Assembly: GCA_039934635.1 (NCBI GenBank)
Contig: JBDTLT010000001.1
Span: 1 to 64,000, forward strand
Length of the DNA: 64,000 nt
DNA from: DATLFA01 sp039934635
GTDB lineage: Bacteria; Actinomycetota; Acidimicrobiia; Acidimicrobiales; WLNW01
Direction of reading: 5' to 3'
Part shown: one piece after another, positions 1 through 7,935 of the stretch
How positions within the stretch are numbered: the stretch's first letter is position 1
Layout of the letters: the number at the start of each line of letters is the position of its first letter
Translations under genes and position numbers: made by a program
Notes under the pieces: model-generated
What the model was told of the DNA's origin: nothing
The model's database searches: none
Seen by the model: the letters and a program-made list of their open reading frames with translations, nothing else

Positions 1-332
1 GTGGCAATGCCCTCGACGGCACGCCCGCCACGCTCGGGTTGTTGCCCCGCATCGTTGATGCCGTCGGTGCCGATGTCGAAGTACTCGTCGACGGAGGTAT
101 CCGCCGCGGTGTCGATGCCGTCAAGGCGATCGCGCTCGGCGCGCGCGCCGTGCTCATCGGGCGCTCGTACATCTGGGGTTTGGCCGCCGGTGGCAGTGAA
201 GGCGTCGAGCGCGTCCTCGCGATGTTCAAGGACGGTATCGAGCGAACGCTGGCGCTGCTGGGTTGCCCATCGGTGTCCGCGCTCGATCGCAGTTATGTCG
301 ACGCGCCGCGTCTGTGGATGGGGGACAAATGA
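1..332 (+). CDS. FMN-dependent alpha-hydroxy-acid oxidizing protein, C-terminal end (MftD-like)
   Basis: This is the 3' end of a gene that starts before the window; the frame opens at base 3. The visible 109 residues carry the end of the FMN TIM barrel: an LDGTPAT segment, the phosphate-binding stretch VLVDGGIRRG, and ALGARAVLIGR followed by WGLAAGG. These are standard for the lactate oxidase/glycolate oxidase family. The wording of the segment resembles MftD, the enzyme that oxidises the mycofactocin precursor, more than lactate monooxygenase, but that is memory and not a search result. The TGA stop overlaps the ATG of the next gene, so the two are translationally coupled and the oxidase probably acts in the same pathway as the acyl-CoA ligase. 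Confidence 0.8.
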   Translation, partial: GNALDGTPATLGLLPRIVDAVGADVEVLVDGGIRRGVDAVKAIALGARAVLIGRSYIWGLAAGGSEGVERVLAMFKDGIERTLALLGCPSVSALDRSYVDAPRLWMGDK

Positions 333-1876
333 TGCCGGTGTCGTTACCTTCGACGTTCTGGCAAATGGTTGTTGACCGTGCCGATGCCGAGCCCGACGCG
401 GTGGTACTCGCCGACGACTACGGACGCGCATTGACCCGCTCCGCGCTGCGCGACGAGGCCGAGCGAGTGGCCGCGGCGTTGGCCGGCCGGGGCGTGGGTG
501 CGGGCACCGTCGTGTCGTGGCAACTGCCGACGACGCTCGAAGCGTTGGTGTTGTTGGCGGCATTGGCCCGCATCGGCGCGACCCAAAATCCGATCATTCC
601 CATCTTGCGCCATCGCGAAGTGGGCTTCATCACGCGTCAGGTGGGCACAGAACTCTTCGTTTCGCCCGGCACCTGGCGCGGCTTCGACTACAGCGCGATG
701 GTGCGCGACGTAAGCGCGGATCGACCGATCGAAATCGTGGAGGTCGATCTCGAAGGGCTGGGGGGCACAACGAGCATTCGGTTGCCGACGGGCGACGTGA
801 GTTCATTACCGGCGGCGCCGACCGCGGACGGCGTGCGCTGGCTGTATTACTCGTCGGGCACGACTGCGTCACCCAAGGGCGCGCGCCACACCGACAACTC
901 GATCATGTCCGGATCCTTTGGCATGTTGACCGGCGTTGCCTTCACCCCGTGCGACATCTACCCGGTCGCGTGGCCGGTCTCGCACATCGGCGGCTCGACG
1001 ATGCTCACGACCGCGCTCCTCAGCGGGATGCGCCTCGTCTTGTTCGACACCTTTGATGCCGCCACGTCGCCCGAACGCATGGCCGCGCACCGCCCGACGT
1101 TGGTCGGCACCGCCGTGCCGTTCTTCCGCGCCTTCATGGACGCGCAGAAGCGCCACGGCAAGGATCCACTGTTCCCCAACCTGCGCGCCGGTGCATTCGG
1201 CGGCGCACCACTGCCGGCGGAGATCCACGTCGAGATGCGCGAGGTCTTCGGCGTCAATCTCATCGGCTCGTGGGGGCTCACCGAGTTTCCCATTTCGACA
1301 TCGGCGTATGGCGACGATCCGCCCGATGTACTCCAATCGACCGTCGGGCGGTTATCGCCCGGCGTGTCGATGCGCGTGGTCGACGCCGACGGCATCGACG
1401 CCGCGCCGGGCGGTGAGGGCGAATTGCGCTTGAAGGGCCCGCAGTGTTGTCAGGGCTACGTCGATCCCGCGCTCGACGCCGATGGCTTCGACGAAGACGG
1501 CTGGTTTCGCACGGGTGATCTCGGTTGGATCGGCGACGACGGCAACGTGCGCATAACGGGGCGCCTCAAGGACATCGTGATCCGTAACGCCGAGAACATC
1601 TCGGTGCTCGAGATCGAAGAGATGCTGTTTCGCCATCCGGCGGTGGCCGACGCGAGTGTGCTCGGCCTGCCCGACGCCCGCACCGGCGAACGTGTCTGTG
1701 CGGTGGTCGTCCTGCGGCCGGGCGCGGCGCTCGATCTGCCGGGCTTGCGAGCGCATTGCGAGGCCGAGGGACTCGCTCGGCAGAAGTGTCCCGAGCAACT
1801 CGAGATCGTCGGCGCGTTGCCCCGCAATCCAATGGGCAAGGTGGTCAAGCCCGAACTGCGCCAACGCTTCGGCTGA
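329..1876 (+). CDS. AMP-forming acyl-CoA synthetase (CoA ligase)
   Basis: Activates a carboxylic acid to its CoA thioester through an acyl-adenylate. All family motifs are present in order: YYSSGTT at about residue 172 (phosphate loop), GSWGLTEFP near 316, GDLG near 396, TGRLKDIVIRNAENIS (hinge and CoA-site region) and the C-terminal catalytic lysine in PMGK near residue 504. Length (515 aa) is typical. ATG 329 overlaps the stop of the upstream oxidase as ATGA; ATG 332 is an in-frame alternative, while the open frame upstream of 329 lies inside the oxidase gene and is not used. A close paralogue lies at 17835-19373. Substrate unknown; the cyclohexanecarboxylate/medium-chain ligase subgroup is plausible. 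A GGCCCGAGCGGCC hairpin repeat follows the stop codon. Confidence 0.93.
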   Translation: MMPVSLPSTFWQMVVDRADAEPDAVVLADDYGRALTRSALRDEAERVAAALAGRGVGAGTVVSWQLPTTLEALVLLAALARIGATQNPIIPILRHREVGFITRQVGTELFVSPGTWRGFDYSAMVRDVSADRPIEIVEVDLEGLGGTTSIRLPTGDVSSLPAAPTADGVRWLYYSSGTTASPKGARHTDNSIMSGSFGMLTGVAFTPCDIYPVAWPVSHIGGSTMLTTALLSGMRLVLFDTFDAATSPERMAAHRPTLVGTAVPFFRAFMDAQKRHGKDPLFPNLRAGAFGGAPLPAEIHVEMREVFGVNLIGSWGLTEFPISTSAYGDDPPDVLQSTVGRLSPGVSMRVVDADGIDAAPGGEGELRLKGPQCCQGYVDPALDADGFDEDGWFRTGDLGWIGDDGNVRITGRLKDIVIRNAENISVLEIEEMLFRHPAVADASVLGLPDARTGERVCAVVVLRPGAALDLPGLRAHCEAEGLARQKCPEQLEIVGALPRNPMGKVVKPELRQRFG

Positions 1877-1900
1877 GGCCCGAGCGGCCTTCCGAGCGGA
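1877..1900 (+). repeat. GGCCCGAGCGGCC hairpin repeat, copy 1
   Basis: The core GGCCCGAGCGGCC folds as AGGCC-CGAGC-GGCCT and is followed 12 bases later by a second GAGCGG. It sits directly after the stop of the acyl-CoA ligase. The same element is found at 12919, 17808, 40092, 56255 and 57487, and inverted at about 62582; a degenerate inverted core lies at 47095-47107. Confidence 0.75.
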
Positions 1901-1936
1901 AAGGCAGCCGAATTGATCCGCCGCTAGCTTGGGCTG

Positions 1937-2704
1937 ATGACTGGAAGCATTTCTTACTCGCCCCTCACCGGCGTGATCATCACCGGCGGTGGTTCGGGCA
2001 TCGGTGCCGCGACGATGCATTCATTGGCCTCGGCCGGCCGACCCGTCGCGGCATGGGACCTCAACGGCGACAATGCCAAGCGGGTGGCCGAGGAAGTGCG
2101 GCAGAAATACGGCGTTGCCGCGCTTGGCCTTGCACTCGATGTAACCGACACTGCGTCATTCGCCGCAGCGATTGCGAGCACTCGCGAGGCGCTGGGCACG
2201 ATCGGCGGCCTCGTGCACTGCGCCGGTATTCCCGGTGTCAGCACGATCGACGAGCTCGACGAGTCCGTCTGGGCGTTGACGTTGGCGACGCATCTCACCG
2301 CGGCCGCGTTGTTGATTCGCGACCTCACGCCCGACCTCAAGCAGAACCCCGGCTCGGCGACCGTGTTCATCGCGTCGATCGCGGCCATCGTCGGCTTCGA
2401 CGCCAACCCTGCGTATTGCGCGGCCAAGTCGGGCCTCCTCGGACTGGCGCGTTCGACGGCGGCGCGCTTGGGCGAGTTCGGCATACGCGCCAACTCGGTG
2501 TGTCCCGGGTTCATCGATACTCCGATGATGGCAGGCCCGCTGCAATCCGGCGCCGATCGCTTCGCCACCCGTTCTCCGCTGCGCCGACTCGGTCAGCCCG
2601 ACGACATCGCGACCGCAGTGCGGTTCTTGCTCTCCGACGACGCGTCGTTCGTCACCGGTGCCGAGATCGTCGTCGACGGCGGCGTGACCCGCACGGTGTT
2701 CTAG
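1937..2704 (+). CDS. SDR-family NAD(P)-dependent oxidoreductase
   Basis: A classical short-chain dehydrogenase of 255 aa, interconverting a hydroxyl and a keto group on a small substrate. Visible features are the nucleotide-binding TGGGSGIG near residue 17, an HCAG motif in place of NNAG, a catalytic serine in FIASIAA, the intact active-site pair YCAAK (YxxxK), and the C-terminal GAEIVVDGG that is standard for the family. The stop lies two bases before the start of the fused CoA-transferase, so they are one operon. The preceding 60 bases hold one copy of the GGCCCGAGCGGCC repeat. Cofactor preference and substrate cannot be assigned. Confidence 0.9.
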   Translation: MTGSISYSPLTGVIITGGGSGIGAATMHSLASAGRPVAAWDLNGDNAKRVAEEVRQKYGVAALGLALDVTDTASFAAAIASTREALGTIGGLVHCAGIPGVSTIDELDESVWALTLATHLTAAALLIRDLTPDLKQNPGSATVFIASIAAIVGFDANPAYCAAKSGLLGLARSTAARLGEFGIRANSVCPGFIDTPMMAGPLQSGADRFATRSPLRRLGQPDDIATAVRFLLSDDASFVTGAEIVVDGGVTRTVF

Positions 2705-2706
2705 CG

Positions 2707-5052
2707 ATGAGCGGCGTGTTCGACGGGTTGCAGGTAGTCGATCTCACCGAGGGCATGGCCGGCGCGTTGTGCACGATGATTCTCGGCGACAACGGCGCAT
2801 CGGTCGTCCGGCTGGTGCCGCCCCACGATCTCGAGCGCGATCCGGTGGCCCATCTTGCCGGCGCGCGCCAGTGGCACCGCAGCAAAGACATTCGCCGCGT
2901 CGACCTGCGCGAAGACTCGGCGCGTTCTGACTGTTCGCGCTTGCTCGACGAAGCTGACGTCGTCGTCGCTACCGACGGGTCATGGGCGATCGAGCATCTG
3001 GGGCTGCCCTTCGCTGATGTGGTTGCGGCGCGTTCGCACCTCGTCGGTTGCTTCATCGACGCGTTCGGTGATCACCCCACGTTCGGCGGCGCGCCGATGC
3101 ACGATGGCCTCGTGCTGGCGGCGTCGGGTCGCATGTTCGACATGGGGCGCATGGCTCGCCGCGATCGGCCGGTCTACGTCGCGCCACCCTTGGGTAGCTA
3201 CGGCGCCGCACAATCTGCCGTGCAGGCAATCTGTTGCGCGCTGTACGAGCGGCGCCACAGTCGACGCGGCCAGTTGGTGCGAGCCAGCATGCTGCGGTCG
3301 CTGACCATCTTCGACTTCGGAGGTGCGCGCGAATTCGCCGGGCCGCCCCGCGTGGCCGACCCTTCACTGGGGCCGACGCCGATGCTCGGCTACACGCCGG
3401 CGCGGACCAAGGACGGCAAGTGGTTGCAGTGGGCCAACTGGGCGCCCCACCTTCTGTGGCACATGCTCGACGTGCTCGGGTTGGGTGAATGGCGCAACGA
3501 CCCGGTGATGAAGAACCTCCCCAACGTCGAACCGAGCGCGGCCCACGAGGCATGGGAGCGCGTGCTGACGGGCACGGCGCAGCGCACGGCGGCCGAGTGG
3601 ATCGCGCTGCTCACCGAGAGCGGCGTCACCGGTGGCGACCTGTTCACGAACACGGTCGATGGTATGGATCATCCGCAAGCACGCCACAACGGCAACGTGA
3701 TCGCCGTCGACGACCGCGAGGTCGGCGCAACCGAGCAGATCGGTCCGGTCGCGCGGCTCGGCGCGCTGCTGGGCAGTGTCGGCGCCAACGCGTGGACGCA
3801 CAAGACGACGCATCCCTCACCCGGTACGCGCACCGATCATCGCCCGCTCGAGGGAGTGCTCCTACTCGAAGCCGCGTCGATGATCGCGACACCGATCGGC
3901 TCGTGCCTGCTCTCGGATTATGGCGCTCGAGTGATCAAGATCGAACCGCTCGAAGGTGAACCGGGCCGCGTATTGCCCTTCGACAAGACGCTGCTCGGCA
4001 AGGAGAGCATCTGCGTCGACATCAAAGCGCCCGAAGGCCGCGACATCGTGCACAAGCTGGCCGCCAAAGCAGACATGTTCTTGCACAACTACCGGCCCGG
4101 CGTCCCCGAAAAGCTCGGCATCGACTACGTGTCGTTGAGCGCCCACAATTCGCAGCTCGTCTATTGCTATGCCGGCGCATACGGCAAGGATGGTCCCTAC
4201 GCGAAGATGCCGGCGTACCATCCGATTGCCGGTGCGATCTGTGGCAATGCCGCACGGCAGGCCGGTGTGGGTGCGCTCGAGAGCGGACCGATGACGATGG
4301 CGCAACTCAAAGAGCGGTCGTTGCATCTGGGTGCGTCCAACGAAGGGCACCCTGACCCGGTGACCGGCGCGCTCGTCGCCAGCGTGCTGTTGATGGGGTT
4401 GATGGGTCGCGAGCGGTTCGACGTCGGCCAAGAGATGACCACGACCATGCTGTGCGCCAGCGCGTATCTGATGAGCGCGGACTGGATCCGCTATGCCGGT
4501 CGACCCTCCATCGAAGAAGTCGACGCCGGGCTCAACGGCACGCACGCACTCAACCGGCTCTACGCCACGTCAGACGGATGGATCTTCCTCGCGTGTCCCA
4601 CGCAACCCGAGTGGGAGCGCTTGTGTGCCACTTCCGCCGGCGACACGTTGCGCGACGACGATCGCTACAAGACCGTCGAGAGCCGACGCGCCCACGACGC
4701 AGAGCTCGCGGCGCGACTCGCGGCGATCTTCGCCGAGCTCCATGCCGATCAGGTCGAGGCCAGCGCGATGGCGGCGGGCGTGGGATGTGTGCGCGCCGAT
4801 CGAAACGGCTTTGGTGAGTTCCAGTTGGCCGAGATCAACGCCGGTCGTTACGCGTTGGCGCGCGAGGTCGACGATCTCAACGGCGGGCGACGGTGGCGCC
4901 CGGCGGCGACGATCGAGATGCACGGCGTCGACGAAGTCGGCCCGGCCTGCAAAGCCGGCCAACACACCGTCGCCATCCTGGCCGAGCTCGGTTATTCACC
5001 CGAGGCCATCGACGACCTGCTCGCTCGTCGCATCGTCGCCGCGTCGGCCTGA
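2707..5052 (+). CDS. Fused double-length class III CoA-transferase (CaiB/BaiF family)
   Basis: 781 aa made of two CaiB/BaiF units in tandem. The first begins at residue 1 (VFDGLQVVDLTEGMAGAL) and the second near residue 378 (PLEGVLLLEAASMIATP). Class III enzymes swap CoA between acids and use an aspartate that becomes a covalent anhydride. The second half has a suitable Asp-containing segment (GHPDPVTG). The matching place in the first half reads PPLGSYGAAQS, with no Asp, so only one half looks catalytic. Family enzymes form interlocked dimers; this fusion would build a pseudo-heterodimer in one chain. ATG 2707 was chosen because it follows the SDR stop and begins the family's N-terminus; the open frame upstream overlaps two real genes. 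Confidence 0.88.
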   Translation: MSGVFDGLQVVDLTEGMAGALCTMILGDNGASVVRLVPPHDLERDPVAHLAGARQWHRSKDIRRVDLREDSARSDCSRLLDEADVVVATDGSWAIEHLGLPFADVVAARSHLVGCFIDAFGDHPTFGGAPMHDGLVLAASGRMFDMGRMARRDRPVYVAPPLGSYGAAQSAVQAICCALYERRHSRRGQLVRASMLRSLTIFDFGGAREFAGPPRVADPSLGPTPMLGYTPARTKDGKWLQWANWAPHLLWHMLDVLGLGEWRNDPVMKNLPNVEPSAAHEAWERVLTGTAQRTAAEWIALLTESGVTGGDLFTNTVDGMDHPQARHNGNVIAVDDREVGATEQIGPVARLGALLGSVGANAWTHKTTHPSPGTRTDHRPLEGVLLLEAASMIATPIGSCLLSDYGARVIKIEPLEGEPGRVLPFDKTLLGKESICVDIKAPEGRDIVHKLAAKADMFLHNYRPGVPEKLGIDYVSLSAHNSQLVYCYAGAYGKDGPYAKMPAYHPIAGAICGNAARQAGVGALESGPMTMAQLKERSLHLGASNEGHPDPVTGALVASVLLMGLMGRERFDVGQEMTTTMLCASAYLMSADWIRYAGRPSIEEVDAGLNGTHALNRLYATSDGWIFLACPTQPEWERLCATSAGDTLRDDDRYKTVESRRAHDAELAARLAAIFAELHADQVEASAMAAGVGCVRADRNGFGEFQLAEINAGRYALAREVDDLNGGRRWRPAATIEMHGVDEVGPACKAGQHTVAILAELGYSPEAIDDLLARRIVAASA

Positions 5053-5074
5053 CCTCGGCCGGGGACGGGTGGAC

Positions 5075-5488
5075 TCAGGCGTCGCGCTCCCATTGCAGGA
5101 GGGTGATGTCGTCGGAGACGCGTTCGAAGAAGGCGCGCACTTTGATGCCGCATTCGAGGTCGTCGACGTCGGTGTCGGCGTAGGGCGCCATGATGCGGAT
5201 GCCGTCACCCAGATCGGCGACGACGAGCCCGTAGGGCAGGCGATCCTTGAACCAAGGATCGAATGCGCGGTGCGACACCATGTACGTGTAGACGACGCCT
5301 TGTTGCGGCGCGCGCTGCCACCCCAGCTGATCGCTGTGGCAGGCAAAGCAGCGTTCGCGCGGCGGCCACTGCCGGTGACCGCAGGCAGCGCAATGCTGCA
5401 CGAGGATCTCGCGGCGCTGTAGCCCGGCGAAGTAGGGCGCGTACAGCGGATCGTTGACTTGGGGCAGTGGTCGGAACGTGGCGGTCAT
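5075..5488 (-). CDS. DUF35 zinc-ribbon/OB-fold acyl-CoA-binding protein
   Basis: 137 aa. The N-terminal half has a CxxC...CxxC zinc ribbon (CAACGH...CFACHS, about residues 33-52) and the rest reads as an OB-fold (VYTYMVSHR, YGLVVADL, IRIMAPY). Proteins of this family act as obligate partners of thiolase-like enzymes, placing the acyl-CoA in the active site. It lies nine bases downstream of the thiolase-like gene on the same strand, which fits that role. Length is normal for a stand-alone DUF35 protein. Confidence 0.9.
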   Translation of the reverse strand: MTATFRPLPQVNDPLYAPYFAGLQRREILVQHCAACGHRQWPPRERCFACHSDQLGWQRAPQQGVVYTYMVSHRAFDPWFKDRLPYGLVVADLGDGIRIMAPYADTDVDDLECGIKVRAFFERVSDDITLLQWERDA

Positions 5489-5497
5489 CGATCGCTT

Positions 5498-6682
5498 TCA
5501 GTTGTGGAGGATGACGACAGAACCGTCGCTCATGTCGCCGTAGCCGGTCACCAGGCCGATGTGCGCGTCGTTCACCTGTGCCGGGCCGGCTTCGCCGCGC
5601 AGCTGGCGTACGGCTTCGACGACGTGATTCATGGCGACGACGTGGGCTTGTGACAACAAGCCACCATGCGTGTTGACCGGGAGCGCGCCGCCGAGACCGA
5701 TGCGGCCGCCCTTGACGAACTCGGGCGCTTGACCACGCTCACAGAAGCCGAGCTCTTCGAGTTGGCGCAACACGATGAAGGTGAAGCAGTCGTAGATTTC
5801 GGCGAAGTCGATCTCGTCGCGTGTGACGCCGGCCATGTCGAAGGCGCGTGGCGCGGCCTTTGTCATGCCCATGTTCAAGATGTCGGGCCGGCTGGCGAGA
5901 TCGTCGGGCACATCGGCGTGGCCCTCGGCGCCACCCGCGATGTGGATGCTGCGCTTGTCGGCGTTGGCGGCGCTTGTCACCAGTACGGCGGCGCCACCAT
6001 CGGTCTCGAGACAGATGTCGTAGAGGCGAAACGGCTTGACGAGCATCGGCGCCTTCGCGTAGTCGTCGTGGGTCAGCGGGCGGTCGCGCATGAAGGCTTT
6101 GGGATTGAGCTGGGCATGCTTGCGCTGCGTCAGCGCGACGATCTCCATGCCCTCGGGATCGGCGTTGGTCTCGTAGAACCATCGATTCGCGTGCATGCTG
6201 TACCACTGCATGGGTACCGACATGCCCGCGGGCCATTCGAGATTGACACGCATACGACCGCCCGGCATGTTGGCGGCCATCGCCGCGCCACCACCCGAAT
6301 CGGCCGAGTAGGACTTTTGCGCGCTCAAACGGTGCCCGCCCGAATAGAAGGTGAGCCCGGCCGCCACGATCACCTTCGACGCCAAGCCGGCCGCGACGAC
6401 TGCCGCGGCCTGCACGACCGCCGCGACGGGCGATGCCCCACCGATGGCGACGTGCGAGTGGTATTTGAGGTCACGGATGCCGAGCGCAGCGACGAAGTCT
6501 TCGTTCAATGGGCCCCGACCAGGGATGACGAGGCCGTCGACGGACTCGGGCTCGATGCCGGCGTCGGCGCACGCGAGCAGCGCTGCCTCGAAAGCGAGCT
6601 CATGATTGGTCTTCGTCGTGCCGCGGACGTAGTCGGTTTCGCCGACGCCCGCGATCACTGCTTTGTCGGTCAGCACAGCCAT
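5498..6682 (-). CDS. Thiolase-like protein (SCP-x/Ltp2 type) without canonical cysteines
   Basis: 394 aa with the overall thiolase fold: VIAGVGETDY at the start, FAEIYDCFT about two-thirds in, and NTHGGLLSQAH near the C-terminus. The usual nucleophilic cysteine (in a GACASG-like context) is replaced by AIGGASPVAAV, and the C-terminal CxGHP-like cysteine is also absent. Such proteins paired with DUF35 partners include the steroid side-chain retro-aldolase Ltp2, so C-C cleavage or formation by an aldolase route is more likely than a classical Claisen thiolysis. The start at 6682 begins MAVLTDKAVIAGVGE; an extra 24 arginine-rich residues upstream were rejected because they run into the divergent MFS gene, whose start is only 15 bases away. 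Confidence 0.85.
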   Translation of the reverse strand: MAVLTDKAVIAGVGETDYVRGTTKTNHELAFEAALLACADAGIEPESVDGLVIPGRGPLNEDFVAALGIRDLKYHSHVAIGGASPVAAVVQAAAVVAAGLASKVIVAAGLTFYSGGHRLSAQKSYSADSGGGAAMAANMPGGRMRVNLEWPAGMSVPMQWYSMHANRWFYETNADPEGMEIVALTQRKHAQLNPKAFMRDRPLTHDDYAKAPMLVKPFRLYDICLETDGGAAVLVTSAANADKRSIHIAGGAEGHADVPDDLASRPDILNMGMTKAAPRAFDMAGVTRDEIDFAEIYDCFTFIVLRQLEELGFCERGQAPEFVKGGRIGLGGALPVNTHGGLLSQAHVVAMNHVVEAVRQLRGEAGPAQVNDAHIGLVTGYGDMSDGSVVILHN

Positions 6683-6696
6683 GGCAGCATCGTAGT

Positions 6697-7935
6697 GTGA
6701 GCGACCGAAGCGAGAGCGCGGCGGCGAGCGCACGGTTCGCGGCGTTCGATTCACGGAACTTCCGCGTCTACTTCACCGGACAGTTGCTCTCCACCATCGG
6801 CACGTGGATGCAAACGCTTGCGCAGGCGTGGCTGGTGCTGGAGTTGACCGATCGCAGCGACCGGTTGGGTATCACTGTCGCGCTGCAGTTCGCGCCGTTG
6901 CTGATCTTCGGTGCGCTCGCCGGCGTGCTCGCCGATCGCATCGAGAATCGCCGACTGCTCGTCATCACGTCCGCGCTGTCGGGACTGCTCTCGTTGGGTT
7001 TGGGCATCGTCGTCGCGACCGACCGTGTGACGATCTGGTGGATCTACGGCTTTGCGCTGGCGTACGGTTTTGTGATGGCGGTCGAACGCCCGACGATGCA
7101 AGCGGTCGTCTTCCAACTGGTCGGCCGCGACCGTCTCGCCAGCGCGATCGGCATCAACGCCACCATCCAGACGACCGGCCGGCTGCTGGGGCCGGGTATC
7201 GCCGGGTTGATCATCGGGCGATTCGGCGTTGCTCCGTGCTTCTTCGTGAACGCGGCTTCGTATCTGCTCGTGATCGCAGCACTGTTCATGCTGCGCACCG
7301 ACGAGTTGGTGCCGCGCCCGCAACTCCAGCGAGCAAAGGGTCAACTGCGCGAGGGCCTGCGCTATGTGCGGACACATCCCGATGTCATGCGCCCGTTGGT
7401 CGTGATGGTCGTCGTCGGCCTCGTCGCCTACAACTTCCAGACGACGATGCCGGCGATCGTGAGGTTCGAATTCCATCGCCAGGCGGGCTCGGTCGGCGCG
7501 GTGCAGAGCATCAGCGCGATCGGCTCGGTGTTCGGTGGGCTGTTCATCGCCGGCATCACCCCGTCCCCACGGCGCACGCTCGCGATCGTCTCGGCGGCAT
7601 TCGGCATTTGCCTGCTCGGCTTCGCGATGTCGCCCGGCTTCGCGTGGTTCCTCGCGCTCAGCATCCCGGTCGGCGTCGCCTCTGCCGCATTCACGACGGT
7701 GAACGCCACGGTGCTGCAACGCGCCACCGAGCCCGGCATGCAGGGCCGCGTGATGAGCCTTCATCAGGTTGCGTGGCAGGGAACGACACCGATCGGCGCA
7801 CTCTTCATGGGGTGGTTGATCGAAGCGACATCGCCTCGAGTGCCGTTCTACCTCGGAGGAATCGCCGCGATCTTGTGCGCCGTAGCGATCATCGCCCAGC
7901 GCGCTGCAGTGCGTCCCACACTCGCTGAGGTGTAG
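6697..7935 (+). CDS. MFS transporter, 12 TM
   Basis: 412 aa integral membrane protein with about twelve hydrophobic segments, starting FRVYFTGQLLSTIGTWMQ, a form typical of the EntS/enterobactin-exporter-like branch of the major facilitator superfamily. The loop 2-3 signature reads AGVLADRIENRR. Likely function is proton-driven export of a small molecule. GTG 6697 is the start; it is divergent from the thiolase-like gene with almost no promoter space between them. The 3' end overlaps the convergent molybdenum hydroxylase gene by 47 bases. Confidence 0.85.
   Translation: MSDRSESAAASARFAAFDSRNFRVYFTGQLLSTIGTWMQTLAQAWLVLELTDRSDRLGITVALQFAPLLIFGALAGVLADRIENRRLLVITSALSGLLSLGLGIVVATDRVTIWWIYGFALAYGFVMAVERPTMQAVVFQLVGRDRLASAIGINATIQTTGRLLGPGIAGLIIGRFGVAPCFFVNAASYLLVIAALFMLRTDELVPRPQLQRAKGQLREGLRYVRTHPDVMRPLVVMVVVGLVAYNFQTTMPAIVRFEFHRQAGSVGAVQSISAIGSVFGGLFIAGITPSPRRTLAIVSAAFGICLLGFAMSPGFAWFLALSIPVGVASAAFTTVNATVLQRATEPGMQGRVMSLHQVAWQGTTPIGALFMGWLIEATSPRVPFYLGGIAAILCAVAIIAQRAAVRPTLAEV

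Noticed and set aside
1756..2706. N-terminal extension of the fused CoA-transferase back to 1756
   Set aside because: It overlaps the ligase and the SDR; the family N-terminus begins at ATG 2707.
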